Shown in pieces: positions 24,363-33,800 of a stretch of 64,000 nt of DNA; the first letter of the stretch is position 1; every line of letters begins with the position of its first letter. The DNA comes from Leptospiraceae bacterium (GTDB lineage Bacteria; Spirochaetota; Leptospiria; Leptospirales; Leptospiraceae). The DNA lies in NCBI GenBank assembly GCA_024233865.1, contig JACKPA010000001.1, forward strand, positions 992,001 through 1,056,000. Direction: 5' to 3'. A model generated the notes under the pieces. The model had not been told where the DNA came from. It did not search any database and saw only the letters and a program-made list of their open reading frames with translations. A program made the translations under genes and the position numbers.

Positions 24363-24396
24363 ATGATTTTCAAGTATACGAATAAAAGGATAACGT

Positions 24397-25515
24397 ATGA
24401 CAACAGATTCGGAATTTGGTAAATGCATAAAAGTTTTGAAAGGGCATAAAAGCATTGTTACTAGCATAGCCTTTTCGTCGGACGGGAAAACCTTGGCAAT
24501 TGGCAGCTTTGGCAAAACTATAGAAATTTGGGATATTCAAACAGGTCAATGTATAAAAACTTTGGAAGGTCATACGGGCTGGGTTAGTTCAGTAGACTTT
24601 TCGCTAGATGGAGAGACTTTAGCCACTGGCAGTGGCGACAAGACTGCCAAACTCTGGAATGTTCACACAGGTCAATGTATAAAAACTCTGGAAGGTCATA
24701 CGGACTGGGTTTACTCAGTAGCTCTTTCCCCTGACGGGAAAACTTTGGCAACAGTCAGTGATGATAGTACTGCCAAATTCTGGAATGTTCAAACAGGTCA
24801 ATGTATAAAAACTCTGAAAGGTCATACGGACTGGGTTAGGTCAGTAACTTATTCTCCGGATGGAAAAACTTTAGCAACAGGTAGTAGAGAATCTACTGCC
24901 AAACTCTGGAACATTCAAACGGGTCAATGTATAAAAACTTTGGAAGGTCATATGGACTGGGTTAGTTCAGTATCCTTTTCTCCAGATGGAGAGACTTTAG
25001 CCACCACTGGTAGTGGCGATAAGACTATAAAACTCTGGAATATTCACACAGGTCAATGTATAAAAACTTTGGAAGGTCATACGGACTGGGTTATTTCAGT
25101 ATCCTTTTCTCCAGATGGAGAGACTTTAGCCACTGGCAGTGGCGACAAGACTGCCAAACTCTGGAATATTCACACATGTCAATGTATAAAAACTCTTGAA
25201 GGTCATACGAATTATATTCGGTCAATAGCTATTTCCACTGATGGAGCATTGCTAGCTACTAGTAGTGAAGATAGAACTGTACGCTTGTGGAACGTAGCAA
25301 CTGGACCTTCCAAGTCGAAGGAAGCCAGAAAGTTTGTCGAATTCGACAATGTAGATTTCTTACGGAAAGTATTCTCCGAAAAACTCGTAAATCACGTTTA
25401 TAGCGATGGCAACACGTTGTTGCATATTGCAGCTCTGCATGGTGCAACCAAATGTGCAAAATTCCTTTTGGAAAAAGGTGCTGATATTAATGCAAAAGTA
25501 AAGGAAGGCATATAA
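24397..25515 (+). CDS. Seven-repeat WD40 protein with one C-terminal ankyrin repeat
   Basis: The 372-residue protein has exactly seven WD40 units of 42 residues (GHKSIVTSIAFS, GHTGWVSSVDFS, GHTDWVYSVALS, GHTDWVRSVTYS, GHMDWVSSVSFS, GHTDWVISVSFS, GHTNYIRSIAIS), enough for one closed propeller. Units 2-6 are nearly identical in DNA, and the differences cluster at the residues after GHxxWV. A linker leads to one ankyrin repeat, DGNTLLHIAALHGATKCAKF, ending GADINAKVKEGI at the stop. The ankyrin array continues in the next gene, which begins one base later. The start has AAAGGAT eight bases upstream. It is probably the sensing part of a larger complex. Confidence 0.9.
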   Translation: MTTDSEFGKCIKVLKGHKSIVTSIAFSSDGKTLAIGSFGKTIEIWDIQTGQCIKTLEGHTGWVSSVDFSLDGETLATGSGDKTAKLWNVHTGQCIKTLEGHTDWVYSVALSPDGKTLATVSDDSTAKFWNVQTGQCIKTLKGHTDWVRSVTYSPDGKTLATGSRESTAKLWNIQTGQCIKTLEGHMDWVSSVSFSPDGETLATTGSGDKTIKLWNIHTGQCIKTLEGHTDWVISVSFSPDGETLATGSGDKTAKLWNIHTCQCIKTLEGHTNYIRSIAISTDGALLATSSEDRTVRLWNVATGPSKSKEARKFVEFDNVDFLRKVFSEKLVNHVYSDGNTLLHIAALHGATKCAKFLLEKGADINAKVKEGI

Positions 25516-25516
25516 C

Positions 25517-28435
25517 ATGAAAGATCAAACAAATCAAACTCCTCTCCACATCTCTTGTCAAAAGCAATCTTTCGAGATCGCCAAGATGATCGTAAATTCC
25601 GGAAATGACTTGAAGCTATCGCAGGATGGAAACGGACAGACAGCTTTGCACATCTTGGCAGCGAGTCCGCAAAAGGAAGCTATGGAGTTGCTAAGCAACA
25701 TTTTACAAAAACCGTATTGCACGGACAGTGTACTAAAGACTCGTTCGAATCGTGGGAGGACTGCCTTGCATGAAGCCGTTGTACTCGGAAATACGAAAGC
25801 CACTTCGATTTTGGCATCTGCCAAAGAAGGTCTGCTACTAGACGATCAGGACGAAGATGGAAAAACTGCCTTGCACTTGGCTGTGGAAATGGGCAAAGAT
25901 TCATCCGTCTTGGAGATAGTTGACATTCTACTGAAACAAGGAGCCAATCCTTTAGTAACTCACAAAGGAAAGAATATCCTGGATATAGCAAAAGAACGCC
26001 AGGGAGAAAATCGAGATAAACTCTTGGCTGAGTTAAGAACTGCCATCAAATCCATTTTGGACAACAAGGTAAAAGCAAGCGATGCCAAAACTTTACAGGA
26101 ATGGTGCAAAAGAAAGTTACTACCCTCATTGGATGGGGATGGGATTATCACATCCGATATTTCGGAAGAAAAAAATTCTGATTTGGACAAGATTAGAAAA
26201 AATGAATTTGATGTAATGGAAAGCGGATACCTTGAATTATTAACCGGACAAAACCATCATCACGCACATCTTTACTGTGCACTAGCCTATCTCCAATCTA
26301 TGCACTGTGATATTCAGGATGTCAAAAAATCAATAGAGGAATATCTAAACGAACGTAAAAGCAAAGACTTACACCCGCTTTATATATTAGCTGAAGCACG
26401 AATAGCAAAAAATGAGTCGGATAGCAAAAGTTCATCTGCATTGCTTCGGGAATTTCAAAAAAAGGCAGGAGAGGAATTATCTAAAAAGTGGCTGACAGAA
26501 GATGAGCTTAATTCCATAGAGCTCGATCATCCTATAAATAGCGATTTTTCAAAATCGGAATTTGACGATTCAAACCGGAATTTGAAAACATCTGACCCAA
26601 TCCAAGCCGAATGGAATGAGTTGAAAAGTAAGTTGAGTGCAGAGCAACAAAAACCTATGGAAGAATTGCTTCAATTGGAAGGTCTGGCTCAGGTGAAACG
26701 TTATGCCTTACAGATGTACATCGATACTCTAGCTGACAAAAAGCTAAAAGAAAAAGGTCATTTGGAATCTATCGGTTCCAAGACGATGAATTACGTATTT
26801 GCTGGCAATCCCGGGACTGGAAAGACAACTGTGGGGGAATTGTTTGCAGATTTGCTTTCTGCATCGGGAGCGAGAGCAGGGCATAATTTTATCAAAATGA
26901 AGGCACAAGATGCTTTAAGTATGGGAGCGAGGAAATTCTCTGAGCAACTGAGTTCTTTGATAGGAAATAACAAAATTTCTGGTCCTCCCCCTGACCTCCG
27001 AATCAATGCTTCCGTTGAAGTTGAGCACAATGGGAAGTGGTATCCTGCCACAATTATAGATGTATATGCTGGAGTTAATTCGCAACCGAAAACATATCTA
27101 GTGAAATATCCTCCTCCTAAAGGCGAAGAAGAAATTTTAACGAAAGACAGAATAAGATTGATAAACCAAAATCAAAAACAAGATGGTGAGGGTGGAGTAT
27201 TATTTTTAGATGAAGCCTACGATCTTGATCCAAAAAACAACAAGGATGGAAAACTGATCTTGGGTGAAATCATGTCAGTTGCAGAGGAATACCGTAGTAA
27301 AGTCACCATTATTCTGGCAGGTTACCAAGACGATATAGAAAACAAGCTATTTTCCTTCAATATTGGACTGGCTTCCCGATTTGAGACCATACAGTTTGAC
27401 GACTTTTCCGAAGATGAGTTACACCGAATTTGGAACGGATTATGTAAAAAATACAATTGGATTTGTGACAATAACGTGAGTAAGGTTGCTTCTCGCCGGG
27501 TAGCTCGCGGAATCGGTCGAAAAGGTTTTGGAAACGCAAGAGCTGTGAGAAGACTCTTTGAACAAGCCAAAACCGAAGCCAAAAGACGATTTTATGCAGA
27601 TACGTCAAGCAATGCAAAGCCAACGATTATTATGGAAGATGTCATTGGATTGAAGCCAAGCCGAGATAGAAACCCAGAATTAAAATCTGCCTTAGAAGAA
27701 CTCGACAGAATGATCGGACTAAAAGCCGTTAAGGAGCAAGTTGAACGTTTGGTCAGTACCGCAGATAGAAATTATGAAAACGAAATCAAGGCTGCACGAA
27801 TTGACGAACTAAGCTTGAATAGACTTTTTGTTGGCAATCCGGGAACGGGAAAATCAACAGTTGCTAAAATTTACGGTCGTATTCTGAAAAGTTTGCGGCT
27901 ACTAAGCAACGGTGATGTTGTTTATAAAACAGCAAGTGATTTTGTAGGAGACGCAGTGGGAGTATCACAGACAAAAACGAAGTCAATCATCGAACTCGCA
28001 CAAGGGAAAGTCCTTGTGATCGATGAGGCATATAACCTCGATGATAAGATGTATGGCAAGCAGGCACTTGATACAATCGTAGAACTCGTGCACAACAAAC
28101 CGGGAGAAGACATTGCCGTGATTTTAGTGGGATACGAAGCACAAATCATGAAGATGATCCGAGAGCAAAATCCGGGTCTTGCCCGCAGGTTCAACTGGGA
28201 AAATCCTATTCGCTTTGAGGATTATACCGATAGCGAGCTGGGTTATATCCTATCAAGCGAGTGCAGAAAGCAAGGTCTGGAAGTTCCCATCAAAGTGAAA
28301 AAATACGCCATTGGACAAATCTCCAAACTTCGTGCCCTTCCTAACTTTGGAAACGCCGGACTTGTGACAAATCGACTAGCCGAAGCCAAGACATGCATGG
28401 CAGATCGCCTGATAAAAAATCCGAACGGGTTTTGA
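25517..28435 (+). CDS. Ankyrin-repeat protein with two CbxX/CfqX-type AAA+ modules and an internal Tudor/Agenet-like insert
   Basis: The protein has 972 residues. Four ankyrin repeats fill residues ~8-165 (TPLHISC, TALHILA, TALHEAV, TALHLAV). A helical linker (~170-390) follows. AAA+ module 1 has Walker A FAGNPGTGKTT near 430 and Walker B GGVLFLDEAYD near 560; between them, at ~495-548, is an SH3-like stretch (VEVEHNGKWYPATIIDVYAG ... EEILTKDRIRLI) that reads as a Tudor/Agenet domain. AAA+ module 2 has Walker A VGNPGTGKST near 773 and Walker B KVLVIDEAYN near 832. GGAAGG stands eight bases before the ATG. The stop TGA overlaps the next gene's ATG (TGATG). Likely an ATP-driven remodelling component. 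Confidence 0.9.
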   Translation: MKDQTNQTPLHISCQKQSFEIAKMIVNSGNDLKLSQDGNGQTALHILAASPQKEAMELLSNILQKPYCTDSVLKTRSNRGRTALHEAVVLGNTKATSILASAKEGLLLDDQDEDGKTALHLAVEMGKDSSVLEIVDILLKQGANPLVTHKGKNILDIAKERQGENRDKLLAELRTAIKSILDNKVKASDAKTLQEWCKRKLLPSLDGDGIITSDISEEKNSDLDKIRKNEFDVMESGYLELLTGQNHHHAHLYCALAYLQSMHCDIQDVKKSIEEYLNERKSKDLHPLYILAEARIAKNESDSKSSSALLREFQKKAGEELSKKWLTEDELNSIELDHPINSDFSKSEFDDSNRNLKTSDPIQAEWNELKSKLSAEQQKPMEELLQLEGLAQVKRYALQMYIDTLADKKLKEKGHLESIGSKTMNYVFAGNPGTGKTTVGELFADLLSASGARAGHNFIKMKAQDALSMGARKFSEQLSSLIGNNKISGPPPDLRINASVEVEHNGKWYPATIIDVYAGVNSQPKTYLVKYPPPKGEEEILTKDRIRLINQNQKQDGEGGVLFLDEAYDLDPKNNKDGKLILGEIMSVAEEYRSKVTIILAGYQDDIENKLFSFNIGLASRFETIQFDDFSEDELHRIWNGLCKKYNWICDNNVSKVASRRVARGIGRKGFGNARAVRRLFEQAKTEAKRRFYADTSSNAKPTIIMEDVIGLKPSRDRNPELKSALEELDRMIGLKAVKEQVERLVSTADRNYENEIKAARIDELSLNRLFVGNPGTGKSTVAKIYGRILKSLRLLSNGDVVYKTASDFVGDAVGVSQTKTKSIIELAQGKVLVIDEAYNLDDKMYGKQALDTIVELVHNKPGEDIAVILVGYEAQIMKMIREQNPGLARRFNWENPIRFEDYTDSELGYILSSECRKQGLEVPIKVKKYAIGQISKLRALPNFGNAGLVTNRLAEAKTCMADRLIKNPNGF

Positions 28436-29838
28436 TGCTGGAAGATTTTGGAAAGAAAGAAGAAGGCAATCTGTTAGAACTACTGAAGTCTCTTTATGAG
28501 ATGGATTATGTTAAGAAGATGCTGGAAGAACTTGGACAGAGGATCAAAGTGCGACAATCGGAAGGCAGAACAACAACCGGGCTTGTTGGAAACTTCGTTT
28601 TCAAAGGAAATCCGGGAACAGGCAAAACTACCGTAGCAAAGACCTTTGGAAAAATCTTGCACCAGTTTGGAGTTTTGGCTACAGACAATATGGTTGAAAC
28701 TACAGCTTTAGATTTGACAGCTGAGTATAGTGGACAGACAAAAGAGAAGGTACAAAAAGCAATGGAAGCGGCTCGCGGTGGAGTATTATTTATAGATGAA
28801 GCTTATGAACTTGGAAAAGGTTCTTTTGGAAAGGAAGTCGAAAATAAAATATTATCCATGCTTACAGAAGATGACTACAAAGACGGGAAAACAATTGTTA
28901 TTATGGCGGGATATAAGGATCTAATGGATGAAATGCTCAATCGGAATGCTGGGCTTAAATCTCGTTTTACGAAATTTGTGGATTTTAAAGACTGGGACAG
29001 TATGACCTGTACAGGTTTTGTGATAAAACAACTCAAAGAAGCCAAACCGGAAGCGTATAATTTAATTCCTTCGGATGAAGAAGTGAAAAGTGCTTTAAAA
29101 AAAGGTTTTGAAGGTCTGATCATCAGACCGGGCTGGGCGAATGTTCGAGATGCTATTCGTATGATCAAGGATATTGAAAGCCAGAGGGAAGTTCGAGTAT
29201 TTAATGAGAAATCATTCTCAAAAGAAGCAGTAATTACGTTAGATGACGTTCAAAAAGCTATCCAAGCATTTTTGGAATCTCGCCCGAATGCAAATAACGA
29301 AGAGCATACTTCATCAAAAGGGAAAGAAAATAGAGAGCAAGCAAGGGAGCAGAGTGCATCAGCAGAAAGGCAAACGTTTCATACGACTCAGAAAGAAGAG
29401 GTCAGAAACCAAGAGAATACGGAAGAACGGAAAGAAGAAACGCCAAAGGGAGAGGAATTTGAAAATCCGTATGCAGCATTAGAAACCCAAGAGTTAAATT
29501 CTATCAATGATGTTCTAGTAAAATTCAAATGGGACAAGGACGAAGAAAAGCTAAAAGCACTCCTTGAAAATGGCAAGGAACAGGAAGAAGTCATAAACAC
29601 ACTCGTCAAAGGTGGAATGTCTTACGATCAAGCCAAAGATGTACTGGAAAAGTATATTGTTGCTCGTAAATCTGCCGAACGCTTGCGTAAAGAAATGGAG
29701 CGAATTGCAAAAGAGGTTGAGAAGCAGCGAAAGCCGATTATCCAGTGCCAAGTTTGTAAGGCGACAGCTGACTATTGGGCACCGTGCTGGGTTGCACCCA
29801 TGCAGATCGGTTGGACAGAGGTGGAAGTGAAGCTATAA
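28435..29838 (+). CDS. Third CbxX/CfqX-type AAA+ module with coiled tail and Cys cluster
   Basis: The protein has 467 residues from the ATG at 28435, which overlaps the previous stop as TGATG; an upstream in-frame ATG at 28393 exists but would start inside the previous gene. Walker A FKGNPGTGKTT (~57-67), Walker B GGVLFIDEAYE (~115-125) and a sensor IVIMAGYKD belong to the CbxX family (rubisco activase CbbX, SpoVK). An acidic, Gln/Glu-rich linker follows from ~285, then coiled coil, then a terminal CQVC-x11-C cluster that may bind zinc. The domain follows module 2 of the previous gene exactly as a third tandem module would, so the gene chain is one architecture divided in three. Confidence 0.88.
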   Translation: MLEDFGKKEEGNLLELLKSLYEMDYVKKMLEELGQRIKVRQSEGRTTTGLVGNFVFKGNPGTGKTTVAKTFGKILHQFGVLATDNMVETTALDLTAEYSGQTKEKVQKAMEAARGGVLFIDEAYELGKGSFGKEVENKILSMLTEDDYKDGKTIVIMAGYKDLMDEMLNRNAGLKSRFTKFVDFKDWDSMTCTGFVIKQLKEAKPEAYNLIPSDEEVKSALKKGFEGLIIRPGWANVRDAIRMIKDIESQREVRVFNEKSFSKEAVITLDDVQKAIQAFLESRPNANNEEHTSSKGKENREQAREQSASAERQTFHTTQKEEVRNQENTEERKEETPKGEEFENPYAALETQELNSINDVLVKFKWDKDEEKLKALLENGKEQEEVINTLVKGGMSYDQAKDVLEKYIVARKSAERLRKEMERIAKEVEKQRKPIIQCQVCKATADYWAPCWVAPMQIGWTEVEVKL

Positions 29839-29885
29839 TTGGTAGAAATCATATCTATTTAGGAATTTCCGTCTCCCAGAACCAA

Positions 29886-30033
29886 ATCCAATCCCCAAAA
29901 AACCATCGACAGGCTCAAGGTGCAAGTTCCTGCTTATGAGCTGACCTCTTCCGATAAATAGGTTTTATGCCACTATTAGTAATTGCTTACCCAGGGCTAA
30001 CTCAAGGAACAGGCTTTAAAATTTTTCCTATTT
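29886..30033. repeat. Dispersed non-coding repeat, copy B
   Basis: Same blocks as copy A at 9183-9357 (CCAATCCCCAAAAAACC, TCGACAGGCTCAAGG, TTCCGATAA, ACCCAGGGCTAACTCAAGGA, AGGCTTTAAAATTT). A partial third copy of the left edge may be TATTTAGGAATT...ATTCCCAAAAACATC at about 30706-30755. Copy B separates the triple-AAA block from the GNAT gene and abuts the 3' end of the latter. Confidence 0.7.
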
Positions 30034-30558
30034 CTATTTCTTCGAGGCTGTTATTGAATACAATTTGCCTTCATTCTTAAATATCGGATGAATCTGAATC
30101 CCCTTATGCTCCATTCCACATCTTTCTGCCACCCTTGAACTGTCGGGATTGTCGGGACTCATATAGGCCCGTAATTCATCTATTTGCAGTTCATTGAAAC
30201 CGTAATCAATAAGGGCCTTGAGAGATTCTGTGGCGAATCCTTTCTTAAGAAATTCACGATTCAAACTGTAGTAGCACTCCCAAATATTGCCCTCAATCTG
30301 AGAAACGCCACAAGAACCAACATAGCCATATTCCTGTGTTTCGATTGCCATTGAAAAGATAGGGGTTTCGCTTTCATACGCATTCAAGATAAACTCAAAG
30401 AGTTCACTTGCTCCCTTTTCCGTTTTTTGGTCTTCAGTAAACATTAGGTATTTTGTAGAAACTTCATCTCGCATAAATTCGAGAAACCTGTTCTTATCCG
30501 TTGCTCTGAACTTTCTAATTGTAATCCTGTTCGTTTCTATTTTCTCTGGGATCTTCAT
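30034..30558 (-). CDS. GNAT family N-acetyltransferase (RimJ/RimL-like)
   Basis: The protein has 174 residues from the ATG at 30558, picked because AGGAAGA lies just upstream and the family starts at IETNRITIRKF; a longer frame from 30630 adds only an Arg-rich leader. The text ECYYSLNREFLKKGFATESL is the acetyl-CoA pyrophosphate loop (R/Q-x-x-G-x-A/G, here L-K-K-G-F-A) and GFNELQIDELRAYMSPDNPD ... VAERCGMEHKG the conserved C-terminal part of RimJ/RimL-like enzymes. It is a lone minus-strand gene held between two repeat elements inside an otherwise plus-strand island. The acceptor could be a protein N-terminus, an antibiotic or a small molecule. Confidence 0.9.
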   Translation of the reverse strand: MKIPEKIETNRITIRKFRATDKNRFLEFMRDEVSTKYLMFTEDQKTEKGASELFEFILNAYESETPIFSMAIETQEYGYVGSCGVSQIEGNIWECYYSLNREFLKKGFATESLKALIDYGFNELQIDELRAYMSPDNPDSSRVAERCGMEHKGIQIHPIFKNEGKLYSITASKK

Positions 30559-30656
30559 TTGTTGTCTTCCTGTTTTTTGGGTGTTTCTTCGCCGCCGCCT
30601 AATACTAATTTTGGTTTTATGCCTGAACAATTCCAGAAAAATAAAATTGGGAGCAA

Positions 30657-30690
30657 TAATGGGTAAATTATTAATGGGACTTAAATTTGC
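30657..30690. repeat. Dispersed short repeat, copy 3 of 3
   Basis: TAATGGGTAAATTATTAATG then GGACTTAAATTTGC matches the copies at 2596-2630 and 4054-4088. Here a GGGAG lies six to ten bases before the ATG, and all three copies, read on the plus strand, would begin M-(G/D)-K-L-L-x-x-L-K. Confidence 0.55.
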
Positions 30691-30741
30691 AAGTAGTTTT
30701 TATTTTTTATTTAGGAATTCTCGTTTTTCCGGTTAAAGCTA

Positions 30742-30837
30742 ATTCCCAAAAACATCTTGCTTATTGATGACATAGTTTACGAATTGCATGGATTAACAGA
30801 AGAAGAAATTAAGATCGTGGAGTTTCGGGCTTTATGA
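30742..30837 (+). pseudogene. C-terminal remnant of a restriction-modification methylase
   Basis: The frame ending at 30837 reads IPKNILLIDDIVYELHGLTE then EEIKIVE, closely like the end of type IIG/TaqI-like modification enzymes (IDxLVYxLYGLTEEEIKIVEG). A stop codon cuts it about 10 codons further up, so only the tail is left. Its TGA overlaps the Roco ATG as ATGA, meaning the lost gene was once translated directly ahead of the Roco gene. Confidence 0.6.
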
Positions 30838-33800
30838 GTGATGATTTAGGAATTATTGGTGAATTAAAGAAACTTGGTTATAGGTGCTTAAAAGTATCGT
30901 ATGAAGATTTTTTAGAAAAAAGGCAATATACCAAATACAAAGGTATACGCTATGTTCTAGACGAATCCCAAAATGTCATTGGATTAAAGTTTTATGTTTC
31001 AAGCTATCCTGATGCACCAAAGATACCTAAACAAATTTGGGAATTCAAAAATGTCAAATGGCTTTTTTTAAACAGCATTACACTAAAAGAAGTTCCGAAA
31101 TGGATAACAAATTTCCAAAAACTTGAAGTTCTTGATTTATCTTCAAACGAGCTAAAAAAGTTGCCGGAGTTTTTGACAAAGTTAAAAAACTTAGTCGATT
31201 TGAACATTTCTTCCAATTCCAGTTTAAAGCATTTACCGGAATTTATAGGGAGTTTTCCCAATCTTCAAATATTAAATTTGAAATATATTAACATTACTAA
31301 ATTACCTAATACGATTTCCAGGCTTACAAAATTGATCGAATTAGACCTATCTGAGAATGGATTAGAAGGTATACCTGAACCAGTTTGCAAACTAACGAAT
31401 CTTAAAAAATTGAATTTATCAGGAATTATATTATCAGAGTTACCAAAAAATATTGGAAAGCTTAAAAATCTTATTGAATTGGATTTGTCATTTAGTAAAT
31501 TAAAAACTGTTCCAGAGTCAATTGGTAGTTTACCAAATCTTCAAAAGTTGAATTTATCCCTTAATGAGATTGAAAAAATTCATGAAGGTATATTCAAACT
31601 AACGAAGCTTACTAACCTCGACTTGTCAATGACGGGTTTAACTGAAATACCGGAGCCAATATGCAATTTACATAGCCTTATAGAGTTAAACCTCAGCAGT
31701 AACGAAATAACTTCTGTTCCAAATTATATCGGGAAAATGAAAAATCTTTCCATTCTAAATTTGGAATCAAACAAAATAAAAAAAATATCAAATTCTATAG
31801 GCAAGCTAACTAGCTTAATGGAACTTGACGCTTCCTACAACGAGCTTGACAGTCTTCCAAGTAGTATTGGTAAGTTAAGAAATTTAAAAAAGCTAACACT
31901 ATCAACCAATATAATTCATGATATTACAGTTTTAGCTGAACTTGATAATTTGGAGGAATTAAACCTATCAGATAATCAAATTAAAGAATTTCCGGAAACA
32001 TTTTGCTCATTAACAAATCTCAGAGAATTAAACCTATCAGAAAATCAAATTAAGGAATTTCCAGAAACATTTTGCGCATTAACAAACCTTCGAGAATTAT
32101 ACCTATCGGATAATAAAATAGAAAAGGTACCAGATCCCATAGGAAATTTACAAAATTTATCTTACTTGGATTTAAGCACGAATGAACTTACTTCTATCCC
32201 TAATTCGATAGGAGAATTAATAAATTTAGCAAGTCTTACTTTGAACAGAAATAAAATTTTGTTTCTACCTGAGTCTATCTTGAAATTAGAAAACCTCGAA
32301 TCTATTGATCTGCAAGACAACCTTCTACCACTAGATCGCTCCGAATTGAACATAAACGTCCAGGAACTTTTAGAATACTACTTTGGAAAAATCAAGCAAA
32401 AGGAAAGCGTCTATGACTATAGAATTCTGATACTCGGTGAAAGCCGGGTAGGCAAGACCCGTTTGATCGAAAGGCTGGTTCATAAAGAATTTCATGAAGG
32501 TTCGACAACGGACGGGTTGGAAACCAGAACATGGACGATTTCTTTACCGGAAGATAAAAAGACTACCGTAAGGTTGAACCTTTGGGACTTCGGAGGGCAG
32601 GAAATCTATCATTCTACACATAAGTTTTTCCTTTTGGAAAACAGCCTTTACATGTTTTTGTGGAATGCAAACAAGGGTGATAAGGAAAATGACTTTGAAT
32701 ACTGGTTAAATACCATTGAAAATTATGGTGGAAGTAGTCCGATTCTATTCGTTATTTCTCAGATAGACACAAAGGTAATGGAATTAAATTACAAAGAACT
32801 GAAAGAACGCTTTCCTCAGATTATCGGATTTTACAAGGTTAGCAGTAAAACGGGTGAAGGTATACCTGAATTAGAAAAAGCCATTCGAGAATCCGTATCC
32901 AAAAACCGAGCTCATTGGGAAAATGCAAAGTGGGAGCAAAACTGGCTACGGATCAAAGATGAGCTGATTTCCATTCCAGAGTATAGAGTTAGCTATGAAA
33001 AAGAATTTCTTGAGATATGTAAGAAGTATAATGTGCAAGAAACGGAAGCAAAGAAACTGATTGAATTCCTTCACTACTCTGGGCATGTATTGTATTTTTC
33101 CAATAGTGAAAATAGTAATTTAAAGAATTCTATCATCTTAAACAGAGAGCAAATTACATCTCCCATATACAATATTTTAGACGTGGAGAAAATCAAAAGT
33201 CAGAGAGGAATTGTCTATAAAAGTGACTTCTATACCGTAATTAAGGAAGACAAAAAGAAAAATGAATTTCTAGTGGACTTGGTTCTCGATATCATGTTTG
33301 AATTCAACCTATGTTTTGAACTAGAAAAAGACAAATACTTAGTTCCGAAATTATTGTCTATAGAATCGGTAGACTACGATTGGGATAATACAAACAACCT
33401 ACAAATTGAATACCATTACAATTTTTTACCGCCTGATTTGATGGAAAAATTGATTGTAGAACTAAAAGACGATATTTTGAAGTTAGAGAATAAAAGTTAT
33501 GCGTGCTGGCGGGGTGGTATGTATCTACAAAGACAGGATTCGTTTGGTTACATTGCTTATAAAAAGTATGAGAGAAAAATTATGATGAAAGTATCGGGCA
33601 AGGACATCAGAGAAAAGCAAGAACTTCTAACGATTTTACGAAATGAATTGGATAAAGTTTGTGATAGTTATGCAAAATTGGAAATCCAAACCAAAGTTCC
33701 CTGTATTTGCAGCCCAAATTGTGACTACAGGTTTCCTTATGAATTCCTGCGTAGACTAGAAAGAGAGAAAGAATTTCATACACATTGCCAACGTTCAGGC

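Noticed and set aside
24517..25260. Evenly spaced 126-base repeats that could be a CRISPR or satellite
   Set aside because: The units code WD40 repeats in an intact frame.
28393..28434. Upstream ATG as start of the third AAA gene
   Set aside because: The MHGRSPDKKSERVL leader overlaps the previous gene and matches nothing in the family; the TGATG start at 28435 begins at MLEDFG, as expected for the domain.
28405..28440. Programmed -1 frameshift between the second and third AAA ORFs
   Set aside because: The bases near the stop (AAC GGG TTT TGA) do not form a proper slippery heptamer in the needed frame; coupled re-initiation at TGATG explains the layout better.
9183..30690. Integron cassette array with attC sites at the repeats
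   Set aside because: The repeats lack paired RYYYAAC/GTTRRRY ends in the right places, genes between them differ in orientation, and no integrase is visible.
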